Shown: positions 1-6,416, numbered from the stretch's first letter. The stretch: 15,243 bases of DNA from Acidobacteriota bacterium (GCA_022562835.1 JADFOM010000029.1:1-15243); one strand, 5' to 3'. Program-made: numbers and translations. The notes: generated by a model from the letters alone, not told the origin.

Positions 1-5
1 GGAGG

Positions 6-1556
6 ATGATAGTGGGAGTACTCACCCGACAATTCGCACAGGAACGCGGCGATGAGGTGGCGCTCGTCGACGATGAGCGAACCCGTACGTGGGCAGAACT
101 CGACGAGCGGTGCAATCGTCTGATTCATGCACTGCGGTCGGCTGGTCTCGCTGCAGGCGACACGATCTCGATCGTCGCTGGGAATCGATGCGAATGGGTC
201 GAGCTAGCGATTGCATGCTCACAGACCGGCATTGTCTTCGTGCCGGCCAACTGGCACTTCGTCGCTCCCGAACTGGCCTATGTGATCGCCGACTCGGGCT
301 CGCGCGCTGTTGTCGCAGGTCACCGGTTCGCGGAACTTACGTCCGAGGCACTCGCCGATGAGCGCTGTTCCGGCGTCGAACTAGCCCTCATCGCGAGTTC
401 GGAACCTACGAGTGGGTTCGCTTCATTCGAGGACTTCGTCGCGTCGGGCGACACCTCAGAGCCGGACAACCAGACCCTGGGGGGACCGATGTTCTACACG
501 TCGGGTACCACGGGCAACCCGAAGGGAGTGCGAGGCTCGATACTGGGGACTGGCGACACACCCGCCGAGGTGTTGCAGCTCGTCTCAGCCGGGATCTCGA
601 CCTTTCTCCCCGAGGCCGGCACGACGGCGTTGTGTGGCCCGATCTATCACTCGGCACAATTCGCCTTCTCCGTATTCCCGATGCTCGGAGGCTCGTCGAT
701 CGTGATGCAACACCACTACGACAGCGCCGGTTTGTTGGACCTGATCGATGAACACAAGGTCACCAACGTGCACCTTGTGCCGACTCAGATGAAACGCCTC
801 GTCGATCTCGACGAAGCGGTGCGTGAAGGCTTCGACGGCTCATCGGTAGAAGTCGTGCTGCACGGCGCGGCCCCATGTCCACCGGCGGTGAAGCGAAGGA
901 TGATCGACTGGTGGGGACCGATCATCACCGAGTACTACGGATCGACCGAAGGCTCGATCATTTCGACCATCGACTCTCAGGAGTGGCTGGATCACGGTGG
1001 CAGCGTCGGAAAGCCATCGGACATGGTAGAGGTGATCGTCGTTGACGACGCTGGGGAGCGTCTCGGCAACAATGAAGCCGGAACGCTGTACTTCCGCAAT
1101 TTACTAGGCACCGACTTCGAGTATCACAATGCGCCGGAGAAGACGGCGGAGGCGCATCTCGAGCCTGGCGTGTTCACCACCGGTGACATCGGTTACCTCG
1201 ATGACGACGGATACCTGTGGCTCAGCGATCGCAAGATCGACATGATCATCTCGGGCGGGGTCAACATCTACCCCGCTGAGATCGAAAAGGTGCTGGGTGG
1301 TCACGATCTGGTGGGCGATGTCGCTGTGATCGGTGTGCCGAACGAGGAATTCGGTGAAGAGGTTAAGGCCATCATCGTGCCGAACGACGGGGTTGAACCC
1401 GGTGATTCGTTGACCTCGACTCTGCTCTCGTTCGCGCGTGAGCAGATGGCTGGCTACAAAGTGCCACGCTCGGTCGAGTACGTTGAATCGCTACCCCGTA
1501 CGGGAACCGGCAAGATCCGAAAACGAGAGCTTCGCGAACGATTCTGGCCAGATTAG
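6..1556 (+). CDS. Acyl-CoA synthetase (AMP-forming, FadD-like)
   Basis: Activates a carboxylic acid to its acyl-CoA through an acyl-adenylate, the entry step of beta-oxidation. The 516-residue protein has the complete ANL-superfamily signature. The P-loop FYTSGTTGNPKG is at about 163-174, and the adenine-binding motif YYGSTEG lies mid-protein. FTTGDIGYLDDDGYLWLSDR and the hinge that follows are near 390-420, and the C-terminal GTGKIRKREL carries the catalytic lysine at about K503. The length is normal for the family. It leads a same-strand run with an SDR and a crotonase, which fits degradation rather than lipid synthesis. The start is uncertain: GGAGG at 1-5 abuts the ATG at 6, which is too close for a normal Shine-Dalgarno, whereas GTG at 12 has a 6-nt spacer. 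The ATGA at 6-9 could overlap the stop of a gene outside the window. The acid substrate cannot be told from sequence. Confidence 0.93.
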   Translation: MIVGVLTRQFAQERGDEVALVDDERTRTWAELDERCNRLIHALRSAGLAAGDTISIVAGNRCEWVELAIACSQTGIVFVPANWHFVAPELAYVIADSGSRAVVAGHRFAELTSEALADERCSGVELALIASSEPTSGFASFEDFVASGDTSEPDNQTLGGPMFYTSGTTGNPKGVRGSILGTGDTPAEVLQLVSAGISTFLPEAGTTALCGPIYHSAQFAFSVFPMLGGSSIVMQHHYDSAGLLDLIDEHKVTNVHLVPTQMKRLVDLDEAVREGFDGSSVEVVLHGAAPCPPAVKRRMIDWWGPIITEYYGSTEGSIISTIDSQEWLDHGGSVGKPSDMVEVIVVDDAGERLGNNEAGTLYFRNLLGTDFEYHNAPEKTAEAHLEPGVFTTGDIGYLDDDGYLWLSDRKIDMIISGGVNIYPAEIEKVLGGHDLVGDVAVIGVPNEEFGEEVKAIIVPNDGVEPGDSLTSTLLSFAREQMAGYKVPRSVEYVESLPRTGTGKIRKRELRERFWPD

Positions 1557-1625
1557 AACGAAGTCGAGAAGGGTCGCCGAGCGAGCCGTTGCCGATCTCC
1601 AATTTTGGAATGGAAGGGAATATGG

Positions 1626-2405
1626 ATGCCACGTTTGAACCTTGAGGGGTCCTCCGCGATCGTGACCGGCGCCGCATCGGGCATTGGTGAGGCTACGGCC
1701 CGCCAGATATCCGATCTTGGTTCTCGCGTTGTCGTCGCTGACCTCAATGAGGAACGCGGTGCTTCGGTTGCCTCCGAAATCGGTGGTCTCTTCGTCAGAT
1801 GCGACGTGACCAGCGAAGATGATGGCGCCGCTGCGGTAGCGGCCGCATCGGAGATGGGCCCGTTGCGGGTGCTGGTCAACTCTGCCGGCCTGGGTAACCC
1901 TGGTCGGACGATCGACCGCAACAACGAACCGATGCCGCAGGCTAACTTCGAGTTCGTCATCAAGGTCAACCTGTTGGGTTCGTTCAATATGTTGCGCCAA
2001 AGCGCGGCTGCGATTGCCAAAACCGATCCTCTCGATTCCGACGGCCAACGTGGCGCAATCGTGAACATGGCGTCTGTGGCCGCTTTCGACGGTCAGATCG
2101 GTCAGGCCTCCTACTCGGCCTCCAAGGGCGGCATCGTCGGCATGACGCTGCCCATCGCTCGTGACCTTTCACCGGCCGGCATCAGGGTCAACACGATCGC
2201 GCCTGGGCTCATCGATACCCCGATCTACGGTGAGGGCGATCAATCCGAGGCGTTCAAGGCGCATCTTGGCGAGTCGGTTCTGTTTCCGAAGCGTCTCGGC
2301 ACCGCCGAGGAACTCGCGTTTATGGTCGTCGATCTGGTGACCAACCCGTACATGAACGCTGAGGTCATCCGTGTTGATGGTGGCATTCGTATGCCGCCCA
2401 AATGA
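1626..2405 (+). CDS. SDR, 3-hydroxyacyl-CoA dehydrogenase type-2-like
   Basis: Classical short-chain dehydrogenase of 259 residues, probably oxidising 3-hydroxyacyl-CoA (or a hydroxyl on a ring) with NAD+. It shows the Rossmann motif TGAASGIG at 14-21, NSAG in place of NNAG, Ser150 in NMASVAAFDGQIGQ, and Tyr163/Lys167 in YSASKGG. The stretch after the active site (GGIVGMTLPIARDLSPAGIR, then VNTIAPGL) closely resembles HSD17B10/type-2 3-hydroxyacyl-CoA dehydrogenase, known for branched-chain acyl-CoA and steroid substrates. The start is set at ATG 1626 because a purine-rich GGAAGGGAA (1612-1620) lies 5 nt upstream; an in-frame TTG at 1605 would add seven residues. It lies 69 nt after the acyl-CoA synthetase and 12 nt before the crotonase, so all three are probably one operon supplying activation, hydration and dehydrogenation. 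Confidence 0.92.
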   Translation: MPRLNLEGSSAIVTGAASGIGEATARQISDLGSRVVVADLNEERGASVASEIGGLFVRCDVTSEDDGAAAVAAASEMGPLRVLVNSAGLGNPGRTIDRNNEPMPQANFEFVIKVNLLGSFNMLRQSAAAIAKTDPLDSDGQRGAIVNMASVAAFDGQIGQASYSASKGGIVGMTLPIARDLSPAGIRVNTIAPGLIDTPIYGEGDQSEAFKAHLGESVLFPKRLGTAEELAFMVVDLVTNPYMNAEVIRVDGGIRMPPK

Positions 2406-2417
2406 GAGGCTGATCAG

Positions 2418-3179
2418 ATGAGCGAATCAGACCAGGCGGTACTGACCGAACAGCGCGGCCGGGTGCTGCTGATCACTCTGAACCGCCCGAAGGCCATGAA
2501 CGCCATAAACGCGGCGCTGGCCAATGGGTTGGTCGCAGCGATCGAGACCCTCGACAATGATGATGGCTTGACCGCGGCCGTGCTCACTGGCAATGGACGA
2601 GGATTCTGTGCTGGCATGGACCTCAAGGCGTTCGCCCGCGGTGAAGACATCGGTCCGCTGGACGAGTTCATCCGGTCAGGCGCACAGAAACCGCTCATCG
2701 GGGCGATCGAAGGTTTCGCACTCGCCGGCGGTCTCGAGTTGGCCCTCACCTGTGATCTACTCGTCGCGGCGAAGGGAGTGAAGCTCGGCATTCCCGAGAC
2801 ACGTGTTGGCCTGTTTGCCGCCGGAGGTGGCCTTCTGCGATTACCTTCGAGGGTCGGCTACAGCCGAGCGATGGAGATGGCACTCACGGCCGATCCGATC
2901 ATGGCGGAGGAAGCAGCAGATCTTGGTCTGGTGGCGCGTCTGGTCGAACCGGGGGGCGCTATCGATGGTGCACTCGAGTTGGCCGATCGGGTCGCCGCCA
3001 ATGCGCCGTTGGCGGTGGCAGCGTCAAAGCAGCTGATCCAGGCCACACAGGGTGCGACCGAGGAAGAATTCTGGGCGGTGCAGACCCCGCTGGCCCGCAC
3101 GGTGTTCAGCTCCAGCGATGCCAAGGAAGGGCCTGCTGCATTTGCCGAGAAACGCGACCCGAATTGGTCTGGGACCTGA
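2418..3179 (+). CDS. Enoyl-CoA hydratase/isomerase family protein
   Basis: Crotonase-fold protein of 253 residues, likely hydrating a 2-enoyl-CoA for the preceding dehydrogenase. The N-terminal strand contains LLITLNRPKAMNA. The oxyanion-hole segments are RGFCAGMDLKAF (about 61-72) and GFALAGGLELALTCD (about 99-113). Both glutamates used by true hydratases appear to be kept: Glu107 in GGLELA and Glu127 in GIPETRVGL, equivalent to Glu144 and Glu164 of rat hydratase. This favours hydratase over isomerase or dehalogenase activity, although substrate range cannot be read from sequence. GAGG at 2406-2409 lies 8 nt before the ATG. The gene follows the SDR by 12 nt and its stop is only 4 nt from the convergent metallopeptidase stop, leaving no room for a separate terminator. 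Confidence 0.93.
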   Translation: MSESDQAVLTEQRGRVLLITLNRPKAMNAINAALANGLVAAIETLDNDDGLTAAVLTGNGRGFCAGMDLKAFARGEDIGPLDEFIRSGAQKPLIGAIEGFALAGGLELALTCDLLVAAKGVKLGIPETRVGLFAAGGGLLRLPSRVGYSRAMEMALTADPIMAEEAADLGLVARLVEPGGAIDGALELADRVAANAPLAVAASKQLIQATQGATEEEFWAVQTPLARTVFSSSDAKEGPAAFAEKRDPNWSGT

Positions 3180-3183
3180 AGAG

Positions 3184-3531
3184 CTAGTCCCAGCCGAGCT
3201 CGGTGAGGCGCTCGTCATCGATTCCGAAATGGTGCGCCAGCTCGTGGATGACAGTGATATGCACCTGTTCTCGTAGGTGGTCGAGCGAGCGGCACATCTC
3301 ACAGAGCGGCAGCCGGTAGATCGTCACAACATCGGGCAACGCGAGCCCGCCGTAGTCATCCCTCTCGGTCAGCGGAATCCCCTCGTGTAAGCCCAGCAGC
3401 GTCGGCTCGAACCGGTTGCGGTCCTCGACGGTCACCACGACGTTGTCCATTTGTCGTGCCAGCGGCTCGGGCAGATCGTCGAGAGTTTGGACGACCAGCT
3501 GTTCGAATGCCTGGCGACCGACAGATATCAC
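3184..3531 (-). CDS. Small zincin-like metallopeptidase (PF06262 type)
   Basis: Protein of 115 residues with the zinc site HELAHHFGID at 96-105. His96, His100 and Asp105 are the expected ligands and Glu97 the general base, following the HExxHxxGxxD pattern. The whole sequence follows the short actinobacterial possible-metallopeptidase family: a FEQLVVQTLDDLPEPL start, a VVVTVED strand, an ITVIHELAHH core and an ERLTELGW ending. There is no signal peptide or membrane segment, so it is probably cytoplasmic. Its substrate and physiological role are not established. The best start is GTG at 3531, 3 nt after the dioxygenase stop. No clear Shine-Dalgarno is visible, so translation may depend on coupling to the dioxygenase. 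It ends convergently against the enoyl-CoA hydratase gene. Confidence 0.88.
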   Translation of the reverse strand: MISVGRQAFEQLVVQTLDDLPEPLARQMDNVVVTVEDRNRFEPTLLGLHEGIPLTERDDYGGLALPDVVTIYRLPLCEMCRSLDHLREQVHITVIHELAHHFGIDDERLTELGWD

Positions 3532-3534
3532 GGT

Positions 3535-4386
3535 TCAGAACGGGTAGGACATGCCGTAGAAGTCAGATGCCCCGTTGGCGTCCGCGACGTGTTCGTCCCA
3601 GCGGGGTGGACCGACGCCGGTTGGCGTATCGCCGAGCACCGTGATCCGTTGAATGATGCGTCGCCCTTGCCAGTCGTTTACCGCTGAATGCAAGGTGCAT
3701 CGGTTGTCCCACATGCCGACCCCGCCTTTTTGCCATCGATAGCGCACGCTAAATCTGGTTTGCTCGCACCAGCGGTAGAGGAAGGGGAGCAGCGTGTCGG
3801 ATTCTGGACGTGACAGCTGAGGTATGTGGCTTGTGAAGATGCGGTTTACATAGATGCTCTTTGCGCCGGTTTCGGGGTGGACTCGCACGACCGGATGTTC
3901 AGCGACGTGACCGGTGCCATACCGGTTCACATGGATCGCGCTCAGGCCCTCGAGCATCTCCTTCATCGGCGCAGACAAGGTGTCGTATGCCCGGTACAGA
4001 TTGATCCACTGAGTGTCGCCGCCGACGGTCGGGCATTCGATCATGTGCAGAATCGCTCCGATCGGCGGGTGCTCAGTGAAGGTGACATCGGTGTGCCAAA
4101 CGTCGGCGGCGGGGGTGTCGGCATCGTCGAGCACCACTATTTCGGGATGATCGTCGTCGAGTTTGGGAAGTGCCGGCACGACCTCGAGTTCGCCGAAGAT
4201 CGAAGCGAAATCGCGGTGCCCGTCTGGGCTGAGGTTCTGGTCGGGAAAGAAGATGACTAGGTGATCATTTAGGGCCTGCTTTATCCCAGCACGCTCGGTG
4301 TCCTCGAGATTGTTGAGATCGACCCCGAAAATCTCGGCACCAAGGGCTGCGCCGACCGGGCGAATGTCGAGCGATGTTGCTGTCAT
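3535..4386 (-). CDS. TauD/TfdA-family Fe(II)/2-oxoglutarate dioxygenase
   Basis: Non-haem iron oxygenase of 283 residues that couples 2-oxoglutarate decarboxylation to hydroxylation of a small substrate. The iron-binding facial triad is His98 and Asp100 (VWHTDVTF) plus His233 (TLHSAVNDW). Arg247 in RRIIQRITVLGD is placed to bind the 2-oxoglutarate carboxylate. The N-terminal IRPVGAALGAEIFGVDL and VIFFPDQNLSPDGHRDFASI are typical of taurine, 2,4-D or alkylsulfate dioxygenases and relatives. No transporter or sulfonate gene is nearby, so the substrate is unknown. The ATG at 4386 has no Shine-Dalgarno but is preceded by TAGTAT six bases upstream, consistent with a leaderless transcript. The metallopeptidase follows 3 nt after its stop. 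Confidence 0.92.
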   Translation of the reverse strand: MTATSLDIRPVGAALGAEIFGVDLNNLEDTERAGIKQALNDHLVIFFPDQNLSPDGHRDFASIFGELEVVPALPKLDDDHPEIVVLDDADTPAADVWHTDVTFTEHPPIGAILHMIECPTVGGDTQWINLYRAYDTLSAPMKEMLEGLSAIHVNRYGTGHVAEHPVVRVHPETGAKSIYVNRIFTSHIPQLSRPESDTLLPFLYRWCEQTRFSVRYRWQKGGVGMWDNRCTLHSAVNDWQGRRIIQRITVLGDTPTGVGPPRWDEHVADANGASDFYGMSYPF

Positions 4387-4392
4387 GAGCGA

Positions 4393-4421
4393 ATACTACG
4401 GCGCGTCAGATGTCGCTGTCG
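4393..4421 (-). promoter_or_regulatory. Candidate leaderless promoter of the dioxygenase gene
   Basis: Reading the minus strand, a TAGTAT hexamer (4398-4393) is followed by exactly six bases and then the ATG at 4386. This is the actinobacterial TANNNT-N6-ATG arrangement, in which transcription starts at the A of the start codon. A weak -35 candidate, CGACAG (4421-4416), lies 17 bp further upstream. No Shine-Dalgarno is visible before the ATG, which agrees with leaderless translation. The -35 match is poor, so confidence is moderate. Confidence 0.45.
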
Positions 4422-4530
4422 CAGGCCAACGCATCTCAACCGGTGCCACCGCATGGGCAGGCCGCTTGACCTTTGTTCTGGCCCGGCTGTCACTGCCCAC
4501 CGTTACTGTCACCTCAGCCTTCCCCTTTTC

Positions 4531-4574
4531 AAAAATTTGGTCGTTCACCCACCTCAGAGGTGGGTAAACGACCA
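4531..4574 (-). terminator. Outward-facing terminator-like hairpin (left end)
   Basis: Read on the minus strand, the palindrome forms a 17-bp stem with one mismatch and a 3-nt loop, followed by AAATTTTT. That is a stem plus T-run, the shape of an intrinsic terminator. It faces out of the element toward the dioxygenase gene. It would stop minus-strand transcripts arriving from the nitroreductase side from running into the dioxygenase. It mirrors the hairpin at the right end. Confidence 0.5.
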
Positions 4575-4581
4575 CAGAAAC
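4531..4581 (+). repeat. Left 51-bp terminal inverted repeat with inner palindrome
   Basis: Begins AAAAATTTGGTCG and ends CGACCACAGAAAC, the same order of blocks as the reverse complement of 5491-5541. Three positions differ: one in the stem and two in the loop. The inner palindrome at 4538-4574 has arms TGGTCGTTCACCCACCT and AGGTGGGTAAACGACCA around a CAG loop, with a single C/A mismatch (4546 against 4566). It ends 15 bp before the start codon of the enclosed gene, so it is also placed to act as an operator. AbiEi proteins are known to bind inverted repeats upstream of their own genes, but binding here is inference. Confidence 0.9.
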
Positions 4582-4589
4582 GGGGATGT

Positions 4590-5483
4590 ATGGATCTGAA
4601 CGCGCTATTTCGACAACAGCACGGGCTGGTTACACGGCGGCAGGCACTCGATGTTGGACTGACCGAGCGGCAGATCGACCGGCGCCTCCAATGCAACGAT
4701 TGGGTCTGTGAGCGTCGCGGTGTCTACCGCCTTGCAGGGGTGGCTCCTTCCTGGGAATGTGGGTTGCTCGCCGCGGTGTTTTCAGCCGGGGGCGTAGCGT
4801 CGCATCGCTGCGCGGCTGCCTTGTGGGGCCTGGAGAGGTTTTCTCATCCCGCCGTCGAGTTGTCTGTGCCGTATGAGCGCCGTGTGCGCATCGAGGGCAT
4901 CGCCCTTCATCGGTCGAGGCAATGGGATCGTCGAGACGAAACATCCCGTCGGGGAATTCCGTGCACGGGAATCAACCGTACGATCATCGACTGTGGAGCG
5001 GTTACGTCCGTGCGCACGCTCGAGATCGTTGCAGAATCGGCGATTCGGAAGGGTCACACGTCTTGGAACGATCTTGTGCGAACGCTTTCCCAGCATTCTC
5101 GGCAGGGTCGCGACGGCTGTGGAAGGTTACGAGCTCTGCTCGAGTTGCGGCTGGGAAACCGTACGGTGCCGCTTTCGATGTTTAGCAGGCTGGTGGCAGA
5201 GGTCCTTGTGGCCAGTGGCATCCCGAGGCCGGAACTCGAATACAGAATCGAGGCGGACGGAGCTTTCATTCTTCAAGCAGACCTGGCGTGGCCCGAGCTA
5301 AAGAAGGCTTGGGAACTCGATGGTCTGCAGTTTCACTCCGGTCGGACAGAGATCGAACGCGACCGGCGGAAACGAAATCGCGCGAAGGCGGAGGGGTGGA
5401 ATATTCAGGAGATTCTCTGGTCGATGTATCTAGACGAGCGCCCCCAGTTGGTTGAGATGGCGCGAAAGTTCCTCGCGAGCTAA
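4590..5483 (+). CDS. AbiEi-like N-terminal domain fused to DUF559/Vsr-like nuclease
   Basis: Protein of 297 residues. The first ~55 residues (LFRQQHGLVTRRQALDVGLT, RQIDRRLQ, then a basic WVCERRGVYRLAG) match the winged-helix start of AbiEi antitoxin-domain proteins. A middle section follows (SHRCAAALWGLERF, then a TIIDCGAV strand). The C-terminus resembles DUF559/Vsr PD-(D/E)xK-type nucleases: Asp231 in QADLAWPE, Glu242 and Asp244 in WELDG, His249, Asp258 in ERDRRKRNRA, then EGWNIQEILW. Residues for metal binding therefore look intact. No AbiEii nucleotidyltransferase toxin lies beside it, so this is not a standard type IV toxin-antitoxin pair. The ATG at 4590 is chosen because it follows CGGGGA by 3 nt and because upstream codons would read through the palindrome; the open frame extends back to 4473. 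Function is unknown: a regulator, a DNA-nicking enzyme, or the mobility protein of the flanking repeats. Confidence 0.85.
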   Translation: MDLNALFRQQHGLVTRRQALDVGLTERQIDRRLQCNDWVCERRGVYRLAGVAPSWECGLLAAVFSAGGVASHRCAAALWGLERFSHPAVELSVPYERRVRIEGIALHRSRQWDRRDETSRRGIPCTGINRTIIDCGAVTSVRTLEIVAESAIRKGHTSWNDLVRTLSQHSRQGRDGCGRLRALLELRLGNRTVPLSMFSRLVAEVLVASGIPRPELEYRIEADGAFILQADLAWPELKKAWELDGLQFHSGRTEIERDRRKRNRAKAEGWNIQEILWSMYLDERPQLVEMARKFLAS

Positions 5484-5490
5484 TCCCGGA

Positions 5491-5541
5491 GTTTCTGTGG
5501 TCGTTTACCCACCTCACAGGTGGGTAAACGACCAAATTTTT
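5491..5541 (-). repeat. Right 51-bp terminal inverted repeat with inner palindrome
   Basis: Reverse-complement partner of 4531-4581. Its inner palindrome at 5498-5534 is perfect: arms TGGTCGTTTACCCACCT and AGGTGGGTAAACGACCA around a CAC loop. The repeat starts 8 bp after the enclosed gene's stop and ends 9 bp before the nitroreductase stop codon. Outside the 51 bp the match continues weakly for 7 bp (5 of 7), so the true end could lie a little further out. The match beyond the palindrome on both sides (GTTTCTGTGG inside, CCAAATTTTT outside) shows that this is a real inverted copy and not just two unrelated hairpins. Confidence 0.9.
5498..5541 (+). terminator. Intrinsic terminator-like hairpin (right end)
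   Basis: A perfect 17-bp stem with a 3-nt loop is followed on the plus strand by AAATTTTT, just downstream of the AbiEi-DUF559 gene. It should end that gene's transcript and stop it from running antisense into the nitroreductase. In the other direction the stem is not followed by a T-run, so the terminator shape is outward-facing only. Confidence 0.65.
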
Positions 5542-5550
5542 CAAGAGGAG

Positions 5551-6153
5551 CTATGGCCAGGGGGTACCGAATCGGTTGGAGTGTGTGTGCTCTGTGGCGG
5601 GCTCGCGGCGGCTGAGACCAAGTTGACGAGCGGGGTAGCCGAGCGGAATCGCCGCCAGAGGCACCAACGTGTCAGGCATTTGACAGAGTTCTCGCAGCTC
5701 GGACGCGAATACCTTGACGATGGTGGTAAGGGCGGAACCGAGCCCGAGAGCGGTGGCGCCGAGCAACAGATTCTGGACCGCTGGATAGACCGACTCGTCC
5801 AGCGCCGACTCCATGACTCGGTCGGTGTCGCCCGCGACAAGAACCCAGACGGGCGCGGTGGCGAATCCGCTGACCATTCCGTGGTCGACGTCGGCAAACA
5901 CCGACTCGCTGAGTCGGCCTCGCTCGTACTCTCGCGCTCCGCCTTCCCATGCGCGCTTCGCAATCGCGCTCAGCTCAGCTCGCGCCGCAGCGTCCTTGAT
6001 GACGATGAATTCCCACGGTTGCGAATTCTCCGCGCTTGGGGCGTAGGTGGCATGGGTCAGGAGCTTGGCGATCACCTCGTCAGGAACTGGCATCGCGGCA
6101 AAGTCGCGGTGAGCGCGCTGGTGGCGAGCGACGTCGAAGAAGTCCCTGCTCAC
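5551..6153 (-). CDS. Nitroreductase-family FMN oxidoreductase
   Basis: NAD(P)H-dependent flavoprotein of about 200 residues. It begins DFFDVARHQRAHRDF, where the Arg-rich segment contacts FMN phosphate. APSAENSQPWEFIVI at about 38-52 is the classic nitroreductase signature, and the later segments PAVQNLLLGATALGLGSALT and AAIPLGYPA are the usual C-terminal flavin-site pieces. The start is placed at GTG 6153 because it overlaps the upstream stop as GTGA (6153-6150) and gives the normal N-terminus for the family; an in-frame GTG at 6222 would add 23 atypical residues. It is the second gene of a two-gene minus-strand operon. The physiological substrate (quinone, nitro compound, enone or flavin) cannot be told. 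The right repeat of the AbiEi-DUF559 element begins 9 bp beyond its stop. Confidence 0.88.
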   Translation of the reverse strand: MSRDFFDVARHQRAHRDFAAMPVPDEVIAKLLTHATYAPSAENSQPWEFIVIKDAAARAELSAIAKRAWEGGAREYERGRLSESVFADVDHGMVSGFATAPVWVLVAGDTDRVMESALDESVYPAVQNLLLGATALGLGSALTTIVKVFASELRELCQMPDTLVPLAAIPLGYPARQLGLSRREPATEHTHSNRFGTPWP

Positions 6154-6416
6154 GAGGTAACCGACTCGAGTTTTCGGAACGAGTTGACGTAACTGATCAC
6201 CAGTTCCGGGCGCATCGCCCACGCCTTCGATGCGTGTGTGTCGGTCGCCCCGATGTGTTCTGCGACCATCGGTGTCATCGACTGGAACACAGCCTCTGGG
6301 TCCGGACGGTCGATCTCGTAGAAGTGGTGAACCTCGGCTGCATACGGTTCGACGGGGTAGGTATACGCGCCATTCGAGGGGGCGAGCCAGAACCGTTGGC
6401 TACATTGATCTTTCAT
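6150..6416 (-). CDS. Unrecognised 88-aa protein coupled to nitroreductase
   Basis: I do not recognise this protein. Its reality is supported by a GGGGG ribosome-binding site (6425-6421) 4 nt before ATG 6416, and by its stop overlapping the nitroreductase GTG as GTGA. The sequence is soluble-looking, with aromatic and acidic patches (FWLAPSNGAYTYP, EVHHFYEIDRPDPEAVFQSM, WAMRPELVISYVNSFRKL), no membrane helix and only one Cys. The spacing between DRPDPEAVFQSMTPMVAEHI and the C-terminal helix hints at a small helical partner or binding protein. It is the first gene of the operon, so it may modify or assist the flavoprotein; that is inference only. Confidence 0.6.
   Translation of the reverse strand: MKDQCSQRFWLAPSNGAYTYPVEPYAAEVHHFYEIDRPDPEAVFQSMTPMVAEHIGATDTHASKAWAMRPELVISYVNSFRKLESVTS

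Larger units (their letters stand above)
4531..5541 (+). mobile_element. Putative single-gene element with palindrome-containing TIRs
   Basis: A unit of about 1,011 bp is bounded by 51-bp terminal inverted repeats that match at 48 of 51 positions when the right end is reverse-complemented. Each repeat contains its own 17-bp-arm palindrome with a 3-nt loop. Only one gene fits inside, an AbiEi-like plus DUF559/Vsr-like nuclease protein that fills nearly all the space (ATG 9 bp from the left repeat, stop 8 bp from the right repeat). The unit sits between the nitroreductase and dioxygenase genes, both on the minus strand, and breaks neither. No recognised transposase is present. A 7-bp direct repeat TTTTCAA (4526-4532 and 5538-5544) spans both outer edges but is AT-rich and overlaps the repeats, so it is weak evidence for a target duplication. 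The alternative is a stand-alone gene with symmetric operator and terminator hairpins. Confidence 0.6.

Noticed and set aside
1491..2068. Two long minus-strand open frames opposite the synthetase end and the SDR
   Set aside because: Both are antisense to strongly recognised plus-strand enzymes and show no domain signature.
3826..4260. Plus-strand open frame of 144 codons inside the dioxygenase region
   Set aside because: Antisense to the dioxygenase, whose HxD...H...R residues are all present on the minus strand.
4466..4494. TTGACC followed 17 bp later by GTCACT as a promoter for the element gene
   Set aside because: The -10 match is poor and the site lies outside the element; no convincing alternative was found inside the repeat.
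4473..4589. N-terminal extension of the AbiEi-DUF559 frame
   Set aside because: The 39 extra codons run through the inverted repeat and palindrome and read as Cys/Pro-rich non-protein-like sequence; ATG 4590 with CGGGGA upstream is better.
4590..5483. Complete type IV AbiE toxin-antitoxin system
   Set aside because: No AbiEii-type nucleotidyltransferase gene is next to it; only the AbiEi-like N-terminal region is present, fused to a nuclease-like domain.
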